Shown: positions 42,625 through 53,460, counted from the stretch's first letter. The stretch is DNA of 64,000 nt from Ilyonectria destructans (GCA_020740775.1 JAHEWK010000007.1:2294001-2358000); one strand, 5' to 3'. Program-made: numbers and translations. The notes: a model not told the origin generated them from the sequence alone.

Positions 42625-44262
42625 ATGAGCCAGCAACGGATCACTCTGTTCTTCCCCGTCGAGTCGCGCAGGAAAAAGACTCCTTCACGCCGTAGCCAAT
42701 TCCTTGCTCTTCCACCGAGCATTCGCAGGCAGATATATCACAGCGCCGGCTTGGTGACGGGCATGACTTTTCACATAAACCGTTGGGCTACCCGCAAAAA
42801 GTCGTTCCCAGGCAGGAATGTGCCTTTCACTCACGGCTCAGATGCTGAGCTGCCTCCTCTGCCAACGGACCTATTTCCAGTTTGCCGCCTCGTCAATCAA
42901 GAAATCACACAAGCTTTCTACGGCGAGAACTATTTTGCAATTACGCGCCAGTGTCCCCGAGGTTTAAGAGCACTAGAACGCTTCAGAGACTCAACCCTTC
43001 GCCAAATCAGATTTCTTGCAATTCGAGTAAACGTCGACTCTTGCATCGAGACTTGCTGCGGTCATCGGCTACGGCGATGCGGCAATGGAAACCGTTACCT
43101 ACGAAACTTCCACACCCACGATGCTCCCTTGGATGCTGGGGTCACTTCGCACCATAATACGATTTTGCAATGGCAACAGATTTGTGCTCGGCTTTCCAAT
43201 GCAGAGCCGGGAAGGCTCACCCTCTTCATCATCTGCGACTGCGCGGACCGTTACACCGCCGACATGGTCGTTACATTGCTCTCAACGTTCCCCATCCTGA
43301 AAGACTGCGCACTGCGCATTGCGAGAGACCACAACGATGAAATGCAACGCTTGGCGGAAGATACCGTCTATCGCCTCACTGGCCGGTCACCTCCCCCACG
43401 CATACCGCCGTTTCAATTCTTGCGTCTGCCCAAGGAAATTCAGCTTAACATCCTCAGCTACACCAAGCTAGTCAATGGTCACCACATCACTTGTAACGAC
43501 AGCTGGATGGATTACGGCGACTCCTGTTCTGTTGGCGGGGCGCCGGATCCTGTTCCGTATGAGGGCAGCAGACTGCTGGCATGCTTTTGTTCCAAGAGCC
43601 ACTCGGCCTTCAACTTTCGCTGCCAAAACTGCAAGTCTCTTGGATTCCCTCTCGCCTTGTTCCTCGTCAGTCGTGGCTTTCGGGATCTGGCTACTAAGGT
43701 TTTCTATGGGAAGAACGTATTTGCGGTATCAATTGTAGATGATACGTCTCCATACTATTGCCCATCGGCAATGATAAACCGTCCCATGTCGATTGTGCCT
43801 AATCTCACCCGGTTCCCAAACGGTGCTATTCAATTCCTCACCTCACTGATATTCTCCTTCGAATTGTGCGTGCTCCATCATTTACGGTCAAATCGACTAG
43901 ATTGGAAGCATTGGGTGGATACGATTGAGCTACTGTCCAAGGAAGCCAACCTGGCCGTGCTTCGTCTCCAAGTTCAGCTGAAAGAAAGTTGGTACTGCAC
44001 AGCCTCTGATCTACAAATATTCTTCGAGGCTAGTTGGTGGGAACGCATGATCGAGACATACCATAGGTTAGTACAGCCAATGGCTTGTCTCAAAGGGCTC
44101 CAGGACTTTTTTGTTCATATAAAGCGGCGCTCAGGTTTCATTGTGCCGGACGAGAGCTCAACGAATTGGTCGCGAGAGTTAGAGTACAGACTTGAGAGGA
44201 TCGTTATGGGCCAGAAGTATGACGCTTGGAAACGTGGGAAGACTGTGTATAAGGAATTGTGA
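42625..44262 (+). CDS. hypothetical protein with two F-box/2EXR-like motifs
   Basis: A single exon of 545 residues. Two similar hydrophobic motifs stand about 250 residues apart: FLALPPSIRRQIYHSAGLV at about 26-44 and FLRLPKEIQLNILSYTKLV at about 270-288. Both have the L-P-x-x-[IL] and I-x-x-x-I spacing of degenerate F-box or 2EXR domains common in fungi. Each is followed by a LFPVCRLVNQEI or LFLVSRGFRDLA segment and then FYGxN, so the protein is an internal duplication of one module. Such proteins may be substrate receptors of SCF ubiquitin ligases, but no Skp1-binding evidence is available here. Cys-rich patches (CCGH, CFC, CQNC) lie between the modules. It marks the start of an island of unrecognised genes. 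Confidence 0.75.
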   Translation: MSQQRITLFFPVESRRKKTPSRRSQFLALPPSIRRQIYHSAGLVTGMTFHINRWATRKKSFPGRNVPFTHGSDAELPPLPTDLFPVCRLVNQEITQAFYGENYFAITRQCPRGLRALERFRDSTLRQIRFLAIRVNVDSCIETCCGHRLRRCGNGNRYLRNFHTHDAPLDAGVTSHHNTILQWQQICARLSNAEPGRLTLFIICDCADRYTADMVVTLLSTFPILKDCALRIARDHNDEMQRLAEDTVYRLTGRSPPPRIPPFQFLRLPKEIQLNILSYTKLVNGHHITCNDSWMDYGDSCSVGGAPDPVPYEGSRLLACFCSKSHSAFNFRCQNCKSLGFPLALFLVSRGFRDLATKVFYGKNVFAVSIVDDTSPYYCPSAMINRPMSIVPNLTRFPNGAIQFLTSLIFSFELCVLHHLRSNRLDWKHWVDTIELLSKEANLAVLRLQVQLKESWYCTASDLQIFFEASWWERMIETYHRLVQPMACLKGLQDFFVHIKRRSGFIVPDESSTNWSRELEYRLERIVMGQKYDAWKRGKTVYKEL

Positions 44263-45722
44263 GCTTGTGTGTGATTCCCTTTTGTTTGTTTGGTATTGCT
44301 ATGTAGTTTTAAAACATAGTAGGAATAGATCGTAAATGTACAGACTTGACACTTCACCTAATGCTTGAAGATGTAATATAGAAGCGAGTAGGATTGCCTC
44401 ATTAAACTTGCTTGAAATGATTCAACCTTCTATTTTTATTCTTACTGCCCAAGAAATAACCATCTTGTATGACATCGACAATCGTAGCCAAAGGAGACGC
44501 GGTAAAACCAGTGCTTCACATAACCCATTCTGCCTTTATTCTCATACTGTACTGGTTCTCGACTTTCCAACCTTCATTCGTTTGTTGACAAAAGCATCCA
44601 CCCCAAGTAGCCACTTCTTCCATGTTTGACCTTCTCCCGTTGCCAGCATTCGCCTCATTCTTCTGTAAGATCGTTGAGACTCGTCTTCTTCCTCAGTCTT
44701 TACCACCTCTGTGCTGTTTAGTCCACAGACCTTCCATTGATTACGAGACGTCTCCCATGGCACACGGTCATAAGTAAACTCAATCTAGGCAGAAGCGAGG
44801 TTCTTGGCTATTGCTTTCTCGTTCTTACAGTATGAACAGTTACAACATTCTCAGGAGACTTTCTGTCAGTATAAGCTCAGTAGAGCGCAATCGCAAGCTA
44901 AAATAAAGTAGAGATAAAAAAAAGGACAGAGGCAAAAGACAGAAGGAATGATTGAAGGGAAATCTAGGTCCCAGTCCTCCTCTTGAAGCCGCGTTGCCTC
45001 GTCCCAATCCCTGTACCCGTGGAAGCAACTCCAATCAAGTGTCCTTGTACCCTGCCATCTTCGTGCACCAGGACAAGCTCAAACAGCGACTAATCAGATA
45101 GCCATTTTTGTAAAACTATGCTGCTTCAGTGCTTCAGCAGTTTCCCTCTGGATGTAATACATGATATTGGTGTTTAGGTACCGGTACCTCAGCCCTTACC
45201 TATAGGTACTTTGCACACTGGTCGACAGCATGCTGCTAACTCGACCGCCACAAATTCATCAGAGGCAGTCTGGAAGACATGTCAGGATACCATGTCCAGG
45301 AGGCCGAATCACACATCTGGCCACTGTCATCGCGTAGATATGTACGTGGCTTCAAGGTCACTTGTAGCTGTATTGTTAGCTTTGGCCCTCATTTACATGC
45401 CCAGCATCTGAAACAAGGATGGGAGGCCGGAATGGATAACGGATGAGGACGGATGATAAGGGACGGATGATAAGGGACGGATGATAAGGGACGGATGATA
45501 AGGGACGGATGATAAGGGACGGATGATAAGGGACGGATGATAAGGGACGGATGATAAGGGACGGATGGGGGACGGATAAGGAACGGACAACAACGGAAAC
45601 GGCCAGCCTACGAGGACATCTACTTGGTATAGCAAACACGACTGTGGTGATGGTGGCATTAATCACCATAGAAAAATTGACTGCTCTGGCGGCCTTTTAT
45701 GCAGCATGACTAACAAGATACT
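44263..45722. other. gene-poor stretch with a minisatellite
   Basis: 1.46 kb. The only structured feature is the tandem repeat at 45447-45558. A 73-codon minus-strand open frame ending at 44542 has a plausible splice acceptor in front but no start or family resemblance. Confidence 0.45.
45447..45558. repeat. minisatellite, 14-bp unit, eight perfect copies
   Basis: Unit GGACGGATGATAAG is repeated eight times without mismatch, with degenerate units on both edges up to about 45595. The perfection implies recent expansion or frequent slippage. Confidence 0.95.
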
Positions 45723-47750
45723 CTAACTCCTACAGTGTCCCTTTTCCACTCGGCTCAAAAAGGCTTCGACAATAGACAACATGGTTCTCGCCTGCGACGC
45801 CACGTCGTCCTCGTCCCGGCGCGCACGATTGTCTCGCAGCTTGTCTCGCAGCTGGGCCAAGTCCTTCTCCATTTCCCTCCTGTCCTCAAGCGCTGCCTCC
45901 CGTCGCGCCTTTTCCTTGTTAATTGTCTGCCGAGCGGTGGAGCAGAGAATCGAAAAGGCCCCTCGTACGCCCTTGGCCTTGTCCGCCAGCGGCACAATGC
46001 GCCTGTTGAGCTGGTCCTGCGCGCCGGCTAACCATCCGTATGACGCGAGATTGTCGTACTCTTGGTCGGCGTCCAGACTGCTCTGGGCGTCGACGTCTAG
46101 ATTGCTCTGGGGCTTGCCGTTGATGGAGAGAACTCGTGTCACCTTGGGCAAGTTGACCTTTAGGACCTTGCATGCCCCCTGTGCCAAGTCTTGGAACAGC
46201 GTTACAAACGGAGTGGATTCTTCCATGGTTTCCGAATCATCCGGGAGGATGAGAGACTGATGATCAACCGCCCTCTGTAGGAAGTCAATGACGTCTTGCC
46301 TGAAACGACGAACTCTCCCCCGAGGAGTGTTTAAGGGCGGCGTAGCCCACGGCCACCACCGATACAAGGCAGACCAGTCGGACGAGGCGCTGTTCTGGCC
46401 TCCATTTGCCTGAGACTTGATGAGGCGCTGAAGACCCCTCCGAAGGCACTCGGCTTCCTCCGTTTGCTGCTTGAGTTGTTCACCCCACTCGGCTTCAGGA
46501 CTTGAGTCGAGCGAGGCCAGACCCTGTCCCATGGCCTGTCTGTCTTGAAGGAACCGAGCTCTCTGGACGCCAGCCACCTCGCTAATCTCGTCGTAGTCCT
46601 TGGAAACCTGCAAGAAGAGTTCCGACAGCTCGCTCGGTCTCTCCACCAGCTTGGTGGGTGTGGCAACGAGAAAGGGGGTGTAGGGCTCTTCGGTGTACAG
46701 CTTGGCTGTCGTGGTTGCTTCTCGGGCGAGTCCCGTTGCCTCGTACCAAAAGACGGCAGAGGTCCACATGCCAACCAGGCAATCTTTGCCAGACTGGAAA
46801 GGGGACATGATCCAGTTGAACCAGCCGACGACTCCATACGCAGCCAGGACCACGACCAAGAAGATGAAGAGGCCAACGGCGAGACTCGAGGTGTCGAGGC
46901 TGGGAAATGAAGGGTAGGATCGGGTATTCGATGGCGTTTCTCCTCCGTGGTAGTTGTTATTCGTGTTCTCGGTCGTCGAGTTGCTGTTTGTCGTTGTGCT
47001 TGTGGTGCGATGGTCGTTGTACTGGAGGTTGACGGTCGAGGCTGCCCCGGGGGGGGTGATTCTGAGGACATTCGACTTGACAGGCATCTCCTTGTACTTG
47101 CCAGAGGAAAGCGCCCAAGAGATGTCCTTGATGTATGCATCGTCTGCGGTCGAGGTACTGGAGACGATGGCTTTGGTAGAAGCAATATCTGCCTGCTTGG
47201 GAATATTCACCTGCTTGGGAATACTCACATGCTTGGGAGCAGTGCTGAGAGCTCTAGGCTTGGCGGCAAAGGAGGTATCGTGTTGAGCAGATGAGGTATG
47301 GGATCGAGAAGTACTGGCCTGGAAAGATTCCGTCTTGTTACCATTCCGAGCTGTTTTGTATAGGGTATTGGGTTTGGTGACAGAGGTCGAGGTAGAAACG
47401 AAGGGAGGTTGAGCTGTGGTGATGCTCGTGACAGGAACCGGCTTCGGAGTACGTGTCTTCGGTGACTTGACAGAGATACTGGGCGCATGGCTGGTGCTAG
47501 TTGAAGCAGAGGAAGCAGGAGGTTGAGCTGGAGTGGTAACCGATAGAGGAGTAGGTCTCGGTTGCCCCGTCTTTGGCAGTTGGATCGAGTTGTTGGCGAG
47601 GCCATCGGATACTTCTGGGGGACGAGACACCTGATTTCTCTTTTGGTACATTTCAAGACGTCGGCGCACCTCAGCCATGTCCTCTCTGCTAGCAGCCTTG
47701 TCAGGTCTCTGGGAATCATCCCGTCGAGCAACATGGCCTGAAGGTTCCAT
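45723..47750 (-). CDS. hypothetical single-pass membrane protein with coiled-coil C-terminus
   Basis: A single exon of 675 residues from ATG 47750; the frame is open further upstream, but only from GTG. Residues 1-285 are low complexity (Ser/Thr/Pro/Gln), with KHVSIPKQVNIPKQADI repeats near 173. A single hydrophobic helix covers about 290-313, followed by an aromatic stretch (WFNWIMSPF). The C-terminal half is helical; residues of about 625-665 (RREAALEDRREMEKDLAQLRDKL and on) form a charged coiled coil. No enzyme motif or known domain is recognised. The layout (disordered head, one transmembrane helix, helical tail) matches the protein at 49735-51840. Function unknown; a membrane-anchored scaffold or signalling protein is the most one can infer. 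Confidence 0.75.
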   Translation of the reverse strand: MEPSGHVARRDDSQRPDKAASREDMAEVRRRLEMYQKRNQVSRPPEVSDGLANNSIQLPKTGQPRPTPLSVTTPAQPPASSASTSTSHAPSISVKSPKTRTPKPVPVTSITTAQPPFVSTSTSVTKPNTLYKTARNGNKTESFQASTSRSHTSSAQHDTSFAAKPRALSTAPKHVSIPKQVNIPKQADIASTKAIVSSTSTADDAYIKDISWALSSGKYKEMPVKSNVLRITPPGAASTVNLQYNDHRTTSTTTNSNSTTENTNNNYHGGETPSNTRSYPSFPSLDTSSLAVGLFIFLVVVLAAYGVVGWFNWIMSPFQSGKDCLVGMWTSAVFWYEATGLAREATTTAKLYTEEPYTPFLVATPTKLVERPSELSELFLQVSKDYDEISEVAGVQRARFLQDRQAMGQGLASLDSSPEAEWGEQLKQQTEEAECLRRGLQRLIKSQANGGQNSASSDWSALYRWWPWATPPLNTPRGRVRRFRQDVIDFLQRAVDHQSLILPDDSETMEESTPFVTLFQDLAQGACKVLKVNLPKVTRVLSINGKPQSNLDVDAQSSLDADQEYDNLASYGWLAGAQDQLNRRIVPLADKAKGVRGAFSILCSTARQTINKEKARREAALEDRREMEKDLAQLRDKLRDNRARRDEDDVASQARTMLSIVEAFLSRVEKGHCRS

Positions 47751-48417
47751 GGTGGAGCAAAGGTGATGGAGAAGAATAGGGGCGCAAAGATGAAAAAGAA
47801 TAGAGGAGCAAATATGAAGAAGAATAACGAGATTGAAGTGGCGGCGGTGGAAGTGTCGACGAGTGAAGCGTGAAGGTTGCAGCAACACCCCACTACAAAG
47901 TACGCTCTCTGGAACAAACTGCGCCTAGACAAGTCTTTGCCTTATGTAATGTTGCCAGCCGTGTCAACTGAAGGGAGGGGGCAGCTGAGTTACCGACGGG
48001 CTCGGGTAGGTGTGTATCAGGTTCCCGTTAGTAAAGGAGGGCAAATGAAGCACGGGAACAATACTACCATGGTTGCCTGATGGATGGCTCCCTGATGAAT
48101 GGCTCACATAAACTGACGACCGCCACAAGTTGAACTAGACTAGGGTCATGGCAAGCCAAGGTAGCTGAAAGGCGTTTCTCATTTCATTTCACAACGCCAT
48201 CCGGGAGAACCGCAAGCAGAGGGACATGATCACTTGAGCATGGGATTCCCTTTCCTTGACCCCAAGATTGCTGTCGTTCCCTTTTTCCACTTTTGGGTCG
48301 CTGTATTCGCTCCAAGAGCCCACCCCTCTCTGGCTTCAGCGTGGACGAAACCAACCACCCCGTGGGATCGGGAATCTGTTTCATCTTCATTTTTTTTCTC
48401 CTCCTGTTACTGAAATT
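47751..48417. promoter_or_regulatory. divergent region between two island genes
   Basis: 667 bp between divergent coding starts. A pyrimidine-rich tract (TTTTTTTTCTCCTCCTG) directly precedes the plus-strand gene. Confidence 0.4.
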
Positions 48418-49247
48418 ATGGCTCCTGGCACACGCAAGTCCAAGCGCGTGAAACCGTGGATGCCCGTGGAACCTGGCACCAAGTCCGTGGAACCCGTCAT
48501 CCAGTCGGTTGAAAAGGTCGACGTGCTGGTTCGATACGACGACAATCCCGTTCATCACGAAAAACCAAGCCGCGCACGCACAACTGAGCGCATAGAAGCA
48601 AGAGCCAAGCCGTCTGATGAAATCAACAAGCCAAGCAGTCACATCAAATGGCTCTTGTTCTGCGTCATCCAACTGCCTTTGTGTTGGCTGCGTTGGCGAT
48701 GTTCAAAGGACACACGTCCGTGTCCACGTCCATGTCCACGTCGCCGTCTTACATTCTCCCAGGCATGTAGTTTATTTCCATTCTCGCCGTCATTCAAAGA
48801 CTACATGAACTGTTTTGTCCGACTAACATGTTGCCAACCTCTCTGACAGAAACCCCAACCCAACGAATCTGCGACCTCTACCGGCGACTCTCTGCGCTCA
48901 ACCCGGCCGTGGAACCGCCGACGCTGCTCGAGTTCCTCGGGCTCGACGAGACGATGGAAGAGTTCCAAGCCGGATCCAACAGCTTCTTCCCTACGGGCGA
49001 GGGAGCCTATGATGCTGCCCGGGAGAAGATCCAGGCGGCTGGTCTACATCGGAGTTGGATTGCGACCCAGCGCAACGGCCCTGGATCGGCAGAGTTCTAC
49101 TTGGTGCTGGAGACGGCAGGGATGTTGTTTGATCCAGTGATGCGAGCCCATTACATCAAGACGGTGATGCCTCAGATCAGCGGCCAGGGCCTCTTGTCTA
49201 CGTCTCGCCGCGCACAGTTGGAGGCGCTCTGCAAGGCATGGCGGTGA
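48418..49247 (+). CDS. hypothetical small protein, two exons (splice donor uncertain)
   Basis: Exon 1 starts at ATG 48418 with a basic head (MAPGTRKSKRVKP) and a VEPGTKSVEPVIQSVEKV repeat. Exon 2, after the acceptor at 48849 (branch CTAAC), reads TPTQRICDLYRRLSALNPAV and ends at 49247. That exon carries a compact, apparently folded segment with LLEFLGLDETMEEF and VMRAHYIKTVMPQI. The GT at about 48769 would create a stop, so a donor near 48714 (CAC ACG TCC region) is more likely, giving roughly 230 residues. Alternatively these are two genes. No known domain is recognised. It lies on the same strand just before the membrane protein at 49735, and could be its partner. Confidence 0.5.
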
Positions 49248-49734
49248 GGAGTCAAGTTTGTTATTCGTGGGTGGGTGTGACTTGACAGCGGCCAAGTTGG
49301 GGCACTGCCATGTCTCGTCTTGAGGGACGAGTGGTTTTTTTTCCTCTTGGATTTATTAGGACTAGTGAACAATTTATTTCCTTTATTATTTTGGGGCGTG
49401 TGACACCATCGTTGCAAATTGTGGCTGTTTGAGAGACGGGCTGAACGCTGTGACCCACGGGTGACGCCGGGGCAACGACGGGAACAAAGAAAAGATAATC
49501 CAAGAAAGATGAGAGATGAAGAGAAGAGAAGAGCAGAGAATTTTAGGCTCGGCCACTGCTTCTTGGATGGTATAAAGATGACATTTGGTCTTGCTTTGGT
49601 CTCCCTTTGGTGAAACTTGTCGGTCTTTTACCATCTCCGTCTTCTCCCTTTACTCTGGCCCAGCCAGATTTTCTCGATTATTCACTACCCCCCCCGGCTT
49701 CTCTCGAATTATTCACTATTCCTGCCTACAAGCT
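49248..49734. other. intergenic, promoter of membrane protein gene
   Basis: 487 bp; pyrimidine-rich sequence (49610-49720) upstream of the next ATG is the likely core promoter and leader. Confidence 0.45.
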
Positions 49735-51840
49735 ATGCCGCCGAGACTTCGAAGCGACATGGAATCAACCCGTCAGCGGGCGGGCCGCCCTCTCGACCCA
49801 GGCGGCCGTACTGAATCGCCCCCAACAGCCTCTCGCCCAAGGGACACGTCTCCCTCCCATCCAATATCTTCCTCCCGTGTGAGACACCGAGCCAAGGCGG
49901 CACAAAACACCACCGAGCAGGGGAACAGGAAGGCAAAAGGGCAAGAAAGGAAGAAACAAGACAACGACAGCACCTTTGCTCAACTCAACCTATCTGTCCG
50001 CTTGCACGACGAGCCAACAGACGCCAATACCCAAGACGATGGCATCTTCCCCCTCCGCTTCTACTTTGACTATAGTCGTCCTCTCCATCCAGCGCCGCAG
50101 CACATCACATTTCCCATGGACGGGTCCGTGGTTTCTTCGGAGCGAGATCCGCGTGACGACGGCCGTCGGATTCGATTCATCCAAATCAATACCGACGCCA
50201 TCGACTTGCGGCCTGAAGCCGTCCCGGATCCTTCGGAATCGGAGGCGTACTGGGTTATTACCGTCCCGGTGTTGAAACTTTTGGTCCTCGTTGGCATGCT
50301 CTTCTTCTTTGGGCTCTTTACCTGGGCCGACTACCTCGCCAATGGCCAGCTCGTCGTCGTCACTATGAATGCGTTGGGACTCGCTCGATATAGCACGACA
50401 TCTGGTTGGAACTGGGAGGACTATGTGTCGGCCGAATACTCCAGCCTCGATTCACAAGCTCAGTCTCTCTTTTCCCACGGCGCTCGCATCCTCGATGACT
50501 ACGGGAATATCGCCCGCGCCATGCTTCTACAACCTGCTGTTAGTCTCGACGACGACGACGACGACGACGGCGTCGCAATAGACATTCGCTACGCCCGCCT
50601 CGAACACGAGGTGGCTGAACCGACGTTTGAAACGCTGCAGATGGCTGCTTACGTGCTGGATGGCTTGAATTCGCGTCTTGGGTCCAAGGGCGACCCTCTC
50701 TCGGATGAAATCTTTTCGACGCACATCATGTTTCATCGAGGCTACCAAGGCTTCAAAGACGAGTACAAGCAAACTCTGTACGAGATCAAAGTCTGGCACG
50801 AGCGGGCCCTGTTCGACCTCGGGACTCTGGGTCATCTCATCGACCAGATATCAGAGCACGATGACTACCCGGCGTACAAGGTGATGAATGCCTTCGAAAA
50901 CTCCATCGTTTACTCTAATAGGGAGGCTGGCATGCTCGAGCGTAACGTCCGGGAGGCCTATATCCGCGCTGGCAAGATGATCAAGAACCTCAACGTCATG
51001 GAAATGGCTACCAATGTCTCGATCCGGTTCGCTCGCGAGAAGCTCGGTGTTGACATTTCATTCGATGAGCCTGGCCAGGATTTGGTAACAGGTCATGGCG
51101 AGGGTCAAGGAAACCACGACAAGTTGCTCATCAAGTTCGCCGAGCTCAGAGCTGACGCGTGGCTGCAGCTACGAAGACATCATCACGAGTTTCAAGCCCT
51201 CGCCCAGCAGACGCGTAGTCTGATGGACGGCACCCGCAAGCTGGCCTTTGACGTTACCGTCAGGGCTCAAAAGGTTGGCAACTTGACGGACCTGCTGCAG
51301 CAGAGACACAATATGGACCTGGACTGGGAGCTCGAGGTTGGACTGGCCGAGGACGACGGGACATGCGTAACCTCTCGCGTCTGCGTGCCTTCTCTCGACT
51401 CCTTCAAGCCCGTCATGGAACCCGTCAAACGACGCTTGGAGACGCAGCGAAATGAAACCCTCCAGCAGCTCGCGCTGATGGCTAAGCAGAGGAACCTATA
51501 CTACACCAAACGACGAGAAGCTGACGAGAAGGAACGAGCGAGCCGGCCTCGGAGGGCCAAGATATCCTCTAACGCTGACCCAGACGAGGTGGTTTGCCAC
51601 GAAAAACACAAGGCGTGGGATGACGATCTCTCGCCCGTGCAATACGAGTGCCTCAGCCGTCGGGAGTGGCACGAGCGAATACACAAGAATACGTTTGGCC
51701 ACTGGGACGACGCGAGAAGGATCATGGACTTTGCCAAGGGCCTCTTCGGCATCCTGACCAAGGCTGATGGCATCGAGGGTGAGGGTGAGGCTGGTGAAGC
51801 TTCTACTACTCCTGTGCTGGAACCGCCACCAAGTCCGTAG
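49735..51840 (+). CDS. hypothetical single-pass membrane protein with long helical region
   Basis: A single exon of 701 residues from ATG 49735, the first in-frame ATG; ATG 49759 is the next. Residues 1-80 are basic and Pro/Ser-rich. One hydrophobic helix lies at about 174-197 (VPVLKLLVLVGMLFFFGLF). A run of seven Asp follows (SLDDDDDDDG), and then about 350 residues of predicted helix with YEIKVWHERALFDLGTLGHL, MIKNLNVMEMATNVSIRFA and RRHHHEFQALAQQTRSLM. The C-terminal end has HEKHKAWDDDLSPVQYECLSRREWHERIH. No catalytic motif is recognised. The organisation mirrors the protein at 45723-47750, although sequences are not obviously alignable. Function unknown. Confidence 0.75.
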   Translation: MPPRLRSDMESTRQRAGRPLDPGGRTESPPTASRPRDTSPSHPISSSRVRHRAKAAQNTTEQGNRKAKGQERKKQDNDSTFAQLNLSVRLHDEPTDANTQDDGIFPLRFYFDYSRPLHPAPQHITFPMDGSVVSSERDPRDDGRRIRFIQINTDAIDLRPEAVPDPSESEAYWVITVPVLKLLVLVGMLFFFGLFTWADYLANGQLVVVTMNALGLARYSTTSGWNWEDYVSAEYSSLDSQAQSLFSHGARILDDYGNIARAMLLQPAVSLDDDDDDDGVAIDIRYARLEHEVAEPTFETLQMAAYVLDGLNSRLGSKGDPLSDEIFSTHIMFHRGYQGFKDEYKQTLYEIKVWHERALFDLGTLGHLIDQISEHDDYPAYKVMNAFENSIVYSNREAGMLERNVREAYIRAGKMIKNLNVMEMATNVSIRFAREKLGVDISFDEPGQDLVTGHGEGQGNHDKLLIKFAELRADAWLQLRRHHHEFQALAQQTRSLMDGTRKLAFDVTVRAQKVGNLTDLLQQRHNMDLDWELEVGLAEDDGTCVTSRVCVPSLDSFKPVMEPVKRRLETQRNETLQQLALMAKQRNLYYTKRREADEKERASRPRRAKISSNADPDEVVCHEKHKAWDDDLSPVQYECLSRREWHERIHKNTFGHWDDARRIMDFAKGLFGILTKADGIEGEGEAGEASTTPVLEPPPSP

Positions 51841-52075
51841 ACACCCGTCGGCTTTGTTAGCTTCTGTGGGCTAGAGCGTACAATTGATAAAGGAATAAAT
51901 GAATAACTCAATACGTGAATGCTGGTCTACAACTTCTCTTCTGGCTTGTCTTCCTTGCCCCAAAGAAATCCACTTGCCAACCTACCAACTCAGAATAACG
52001 CCTGTCCTACCTCATCGCCGCGTCTACTCATTCCATCATCTATTTCTAATATCACAAGGGTATCTAACGTCTTCC

Positions 52076-52762
52076 ATGGCCGTCAACCGTGGCCTCCGGG
52101 CTCGCCAGGTTCGCCGCTTCGAGAAGCATCTACGAGGGACTTGCCCAGACCACAAGTGTCTCGTCCACCTGACTCCCGAGCTGCTGGCCTTGGCCGACCT
52201 TCTCATCAGCCATTACGGCCACGGCGAACAAGACGAGGAAAAGTGGCTGTCGTCTTGGGCCAAAACGGCCAACACGCTCTCGGGTACGATCCGAAACTTC
52301 CCGCAGTGGGCGGCTGAAGTCGAGGCGGCGCCACAACAAGATAAGAGAGTCGCGACAACCAGTCAGGGCATTGGCAATGGGTCGCCGGAGCCCGGTGAAG
52401 GTAGTGCATTGGACAGACCATCCCAAGAGAACCCACACTTTGCTAACATGACGCAGCAGCCTCCCCGTCACCTCCTCAGGGGGTTGCCCCTATGTACTGT
52501 GGCACAAGAGACTGCAGGCAACGATGGGCATGACGAAACGGTCCATGGTACTGCCGATCCCGTTGACGGCTTTGCGTTGTCCTCTTCACAGGCTCCCGCA
52601 GTGCCAGCTCTCTCGATGGGCTCCGTGCAGCTCGCCGACGCAGAGACAGGGGCAAACAAGGCGGATGCTGTTGTTAGACAGACCGGTCCGTATCCACCCG
52701 GTTATCTCAATTTTTTGGCCTTGAAGACGAAGGCAAAGCGCAGAGGGGGACAAGACGACTAG
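52076..52762 (+). CDS. hypothetical protein, 228 aa
   Basis: The open frame begins at 51899, only 59 bp after the preceding stop, but its first 59 codons look like leader sequence. ATG 52076 begins a credible basic N-terminus (MAVNRGLRARQVRRFEKHLRG). The first 90 residues appear folded (KCLVHLTPELLALADLLISHYGHG and a WLSSWAKTANTL segment). The remainder is disordered, and the end is basic (LALKTKAKRRGGQDD). No family recognised. It sits 235 bp downstream of the membrane protein on the same strand and may share its regulation. Confidence 0.55.
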   Translation: MAVNRGLRARQVRRFEKHLRGTCPDHKCLVHLTPELLALADLLISHYGHGEQDEEKWLSSWAKTANTLSGTIRNFPQWAAEVEAAPQQDKRVATTSQGIGNGSPEPGEGSALDRPSQENPHFANMTQQPPRHLLRGLPLCTVAQETAGNDGHDETVHGTADPVDGFALSSSQAPAVPALSMGSVQLADAETGANKADAVVRQTGPYPPGYLNFLALKTKAKRRGGQDD

Positions 52763-52855
52763 GGTGCAGGTATCGGGAGGAGTTGTGGCGCTGGTATTGT
52801 CTTGGATGAGAGCAGTCAACACCCCCACAGACGGAATATGGAACGAGGTACCGGT

Positions 52856-52912
52856 AGACCATGTCAATGAATAGAGACCATGTCAATGAATACAGACCAT
52901 GTCAATCAATAC
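52856..52912. repeat. tandem repeat, 19-bp unit, three copies
   Basis: Unit AGACCATGTCAATGAATAC occurs three times in a row with two mismatches in total, just 3' of the 228-aa gene. Confidence 0.85.
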
Positions 52913-53460
52913 AGTGGTATATCCACCGATCAAACACTCTTTTGGCCTGCCCTCGCCTTGCCACGTATGCCGGCTACTGCAAATAGTGCGTGCGGGTTGG
53001 TGACACGACAGCTATCCCTGTAATTTGAGCAGCCCAGGTAAGTTCCAGACTACCAATCTAAATTCATGACGGGTTGTTGCCGCGGCTGCTCACTAATTCA
53101 TGACGGCATGTTGCCTTCGTACCCGGGCGGCCGCTCCAAAAATACTCAAGTGTCTTCCAAGCCTCAAGCCTCAAGCCCCTCGTGCCTCCTTGCTATTGAT
53201 TGACTCATCACGAGCTGTTACCTTGGTAGTTGGGCGGCCGCTCAAAAGCCCTCAGTCATTGTCATGACAAGTCATATTGACTAGCCCAGCCACTGCTAGG
53301 CAGAATCCCAGCTCTTAGCCCCTCAGGGATCGATCCTCTCTGGCGCTGCGGCGGTCTTTCTGCCAGCTGTCCAAGGTTACGTTACGTCACACCCTCCTTC
53401 ATATTTCGCTCGCTGGAATTCGTAACGTACCTACCCAGTGACGGTATGTTGCTTTTCTAG

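Noticed and set aside
44542..44763. 73-codon minus-strand open frame with a plausible splice acceptor upstream
   Set aside because: No ATG, no family resemblance, and the only candidate upstream exon runs into a stop.
45447..45558. CRISPR-like array
   Set aside because: Units are directly adjacent with no spacers and the genome is eukaryotic.
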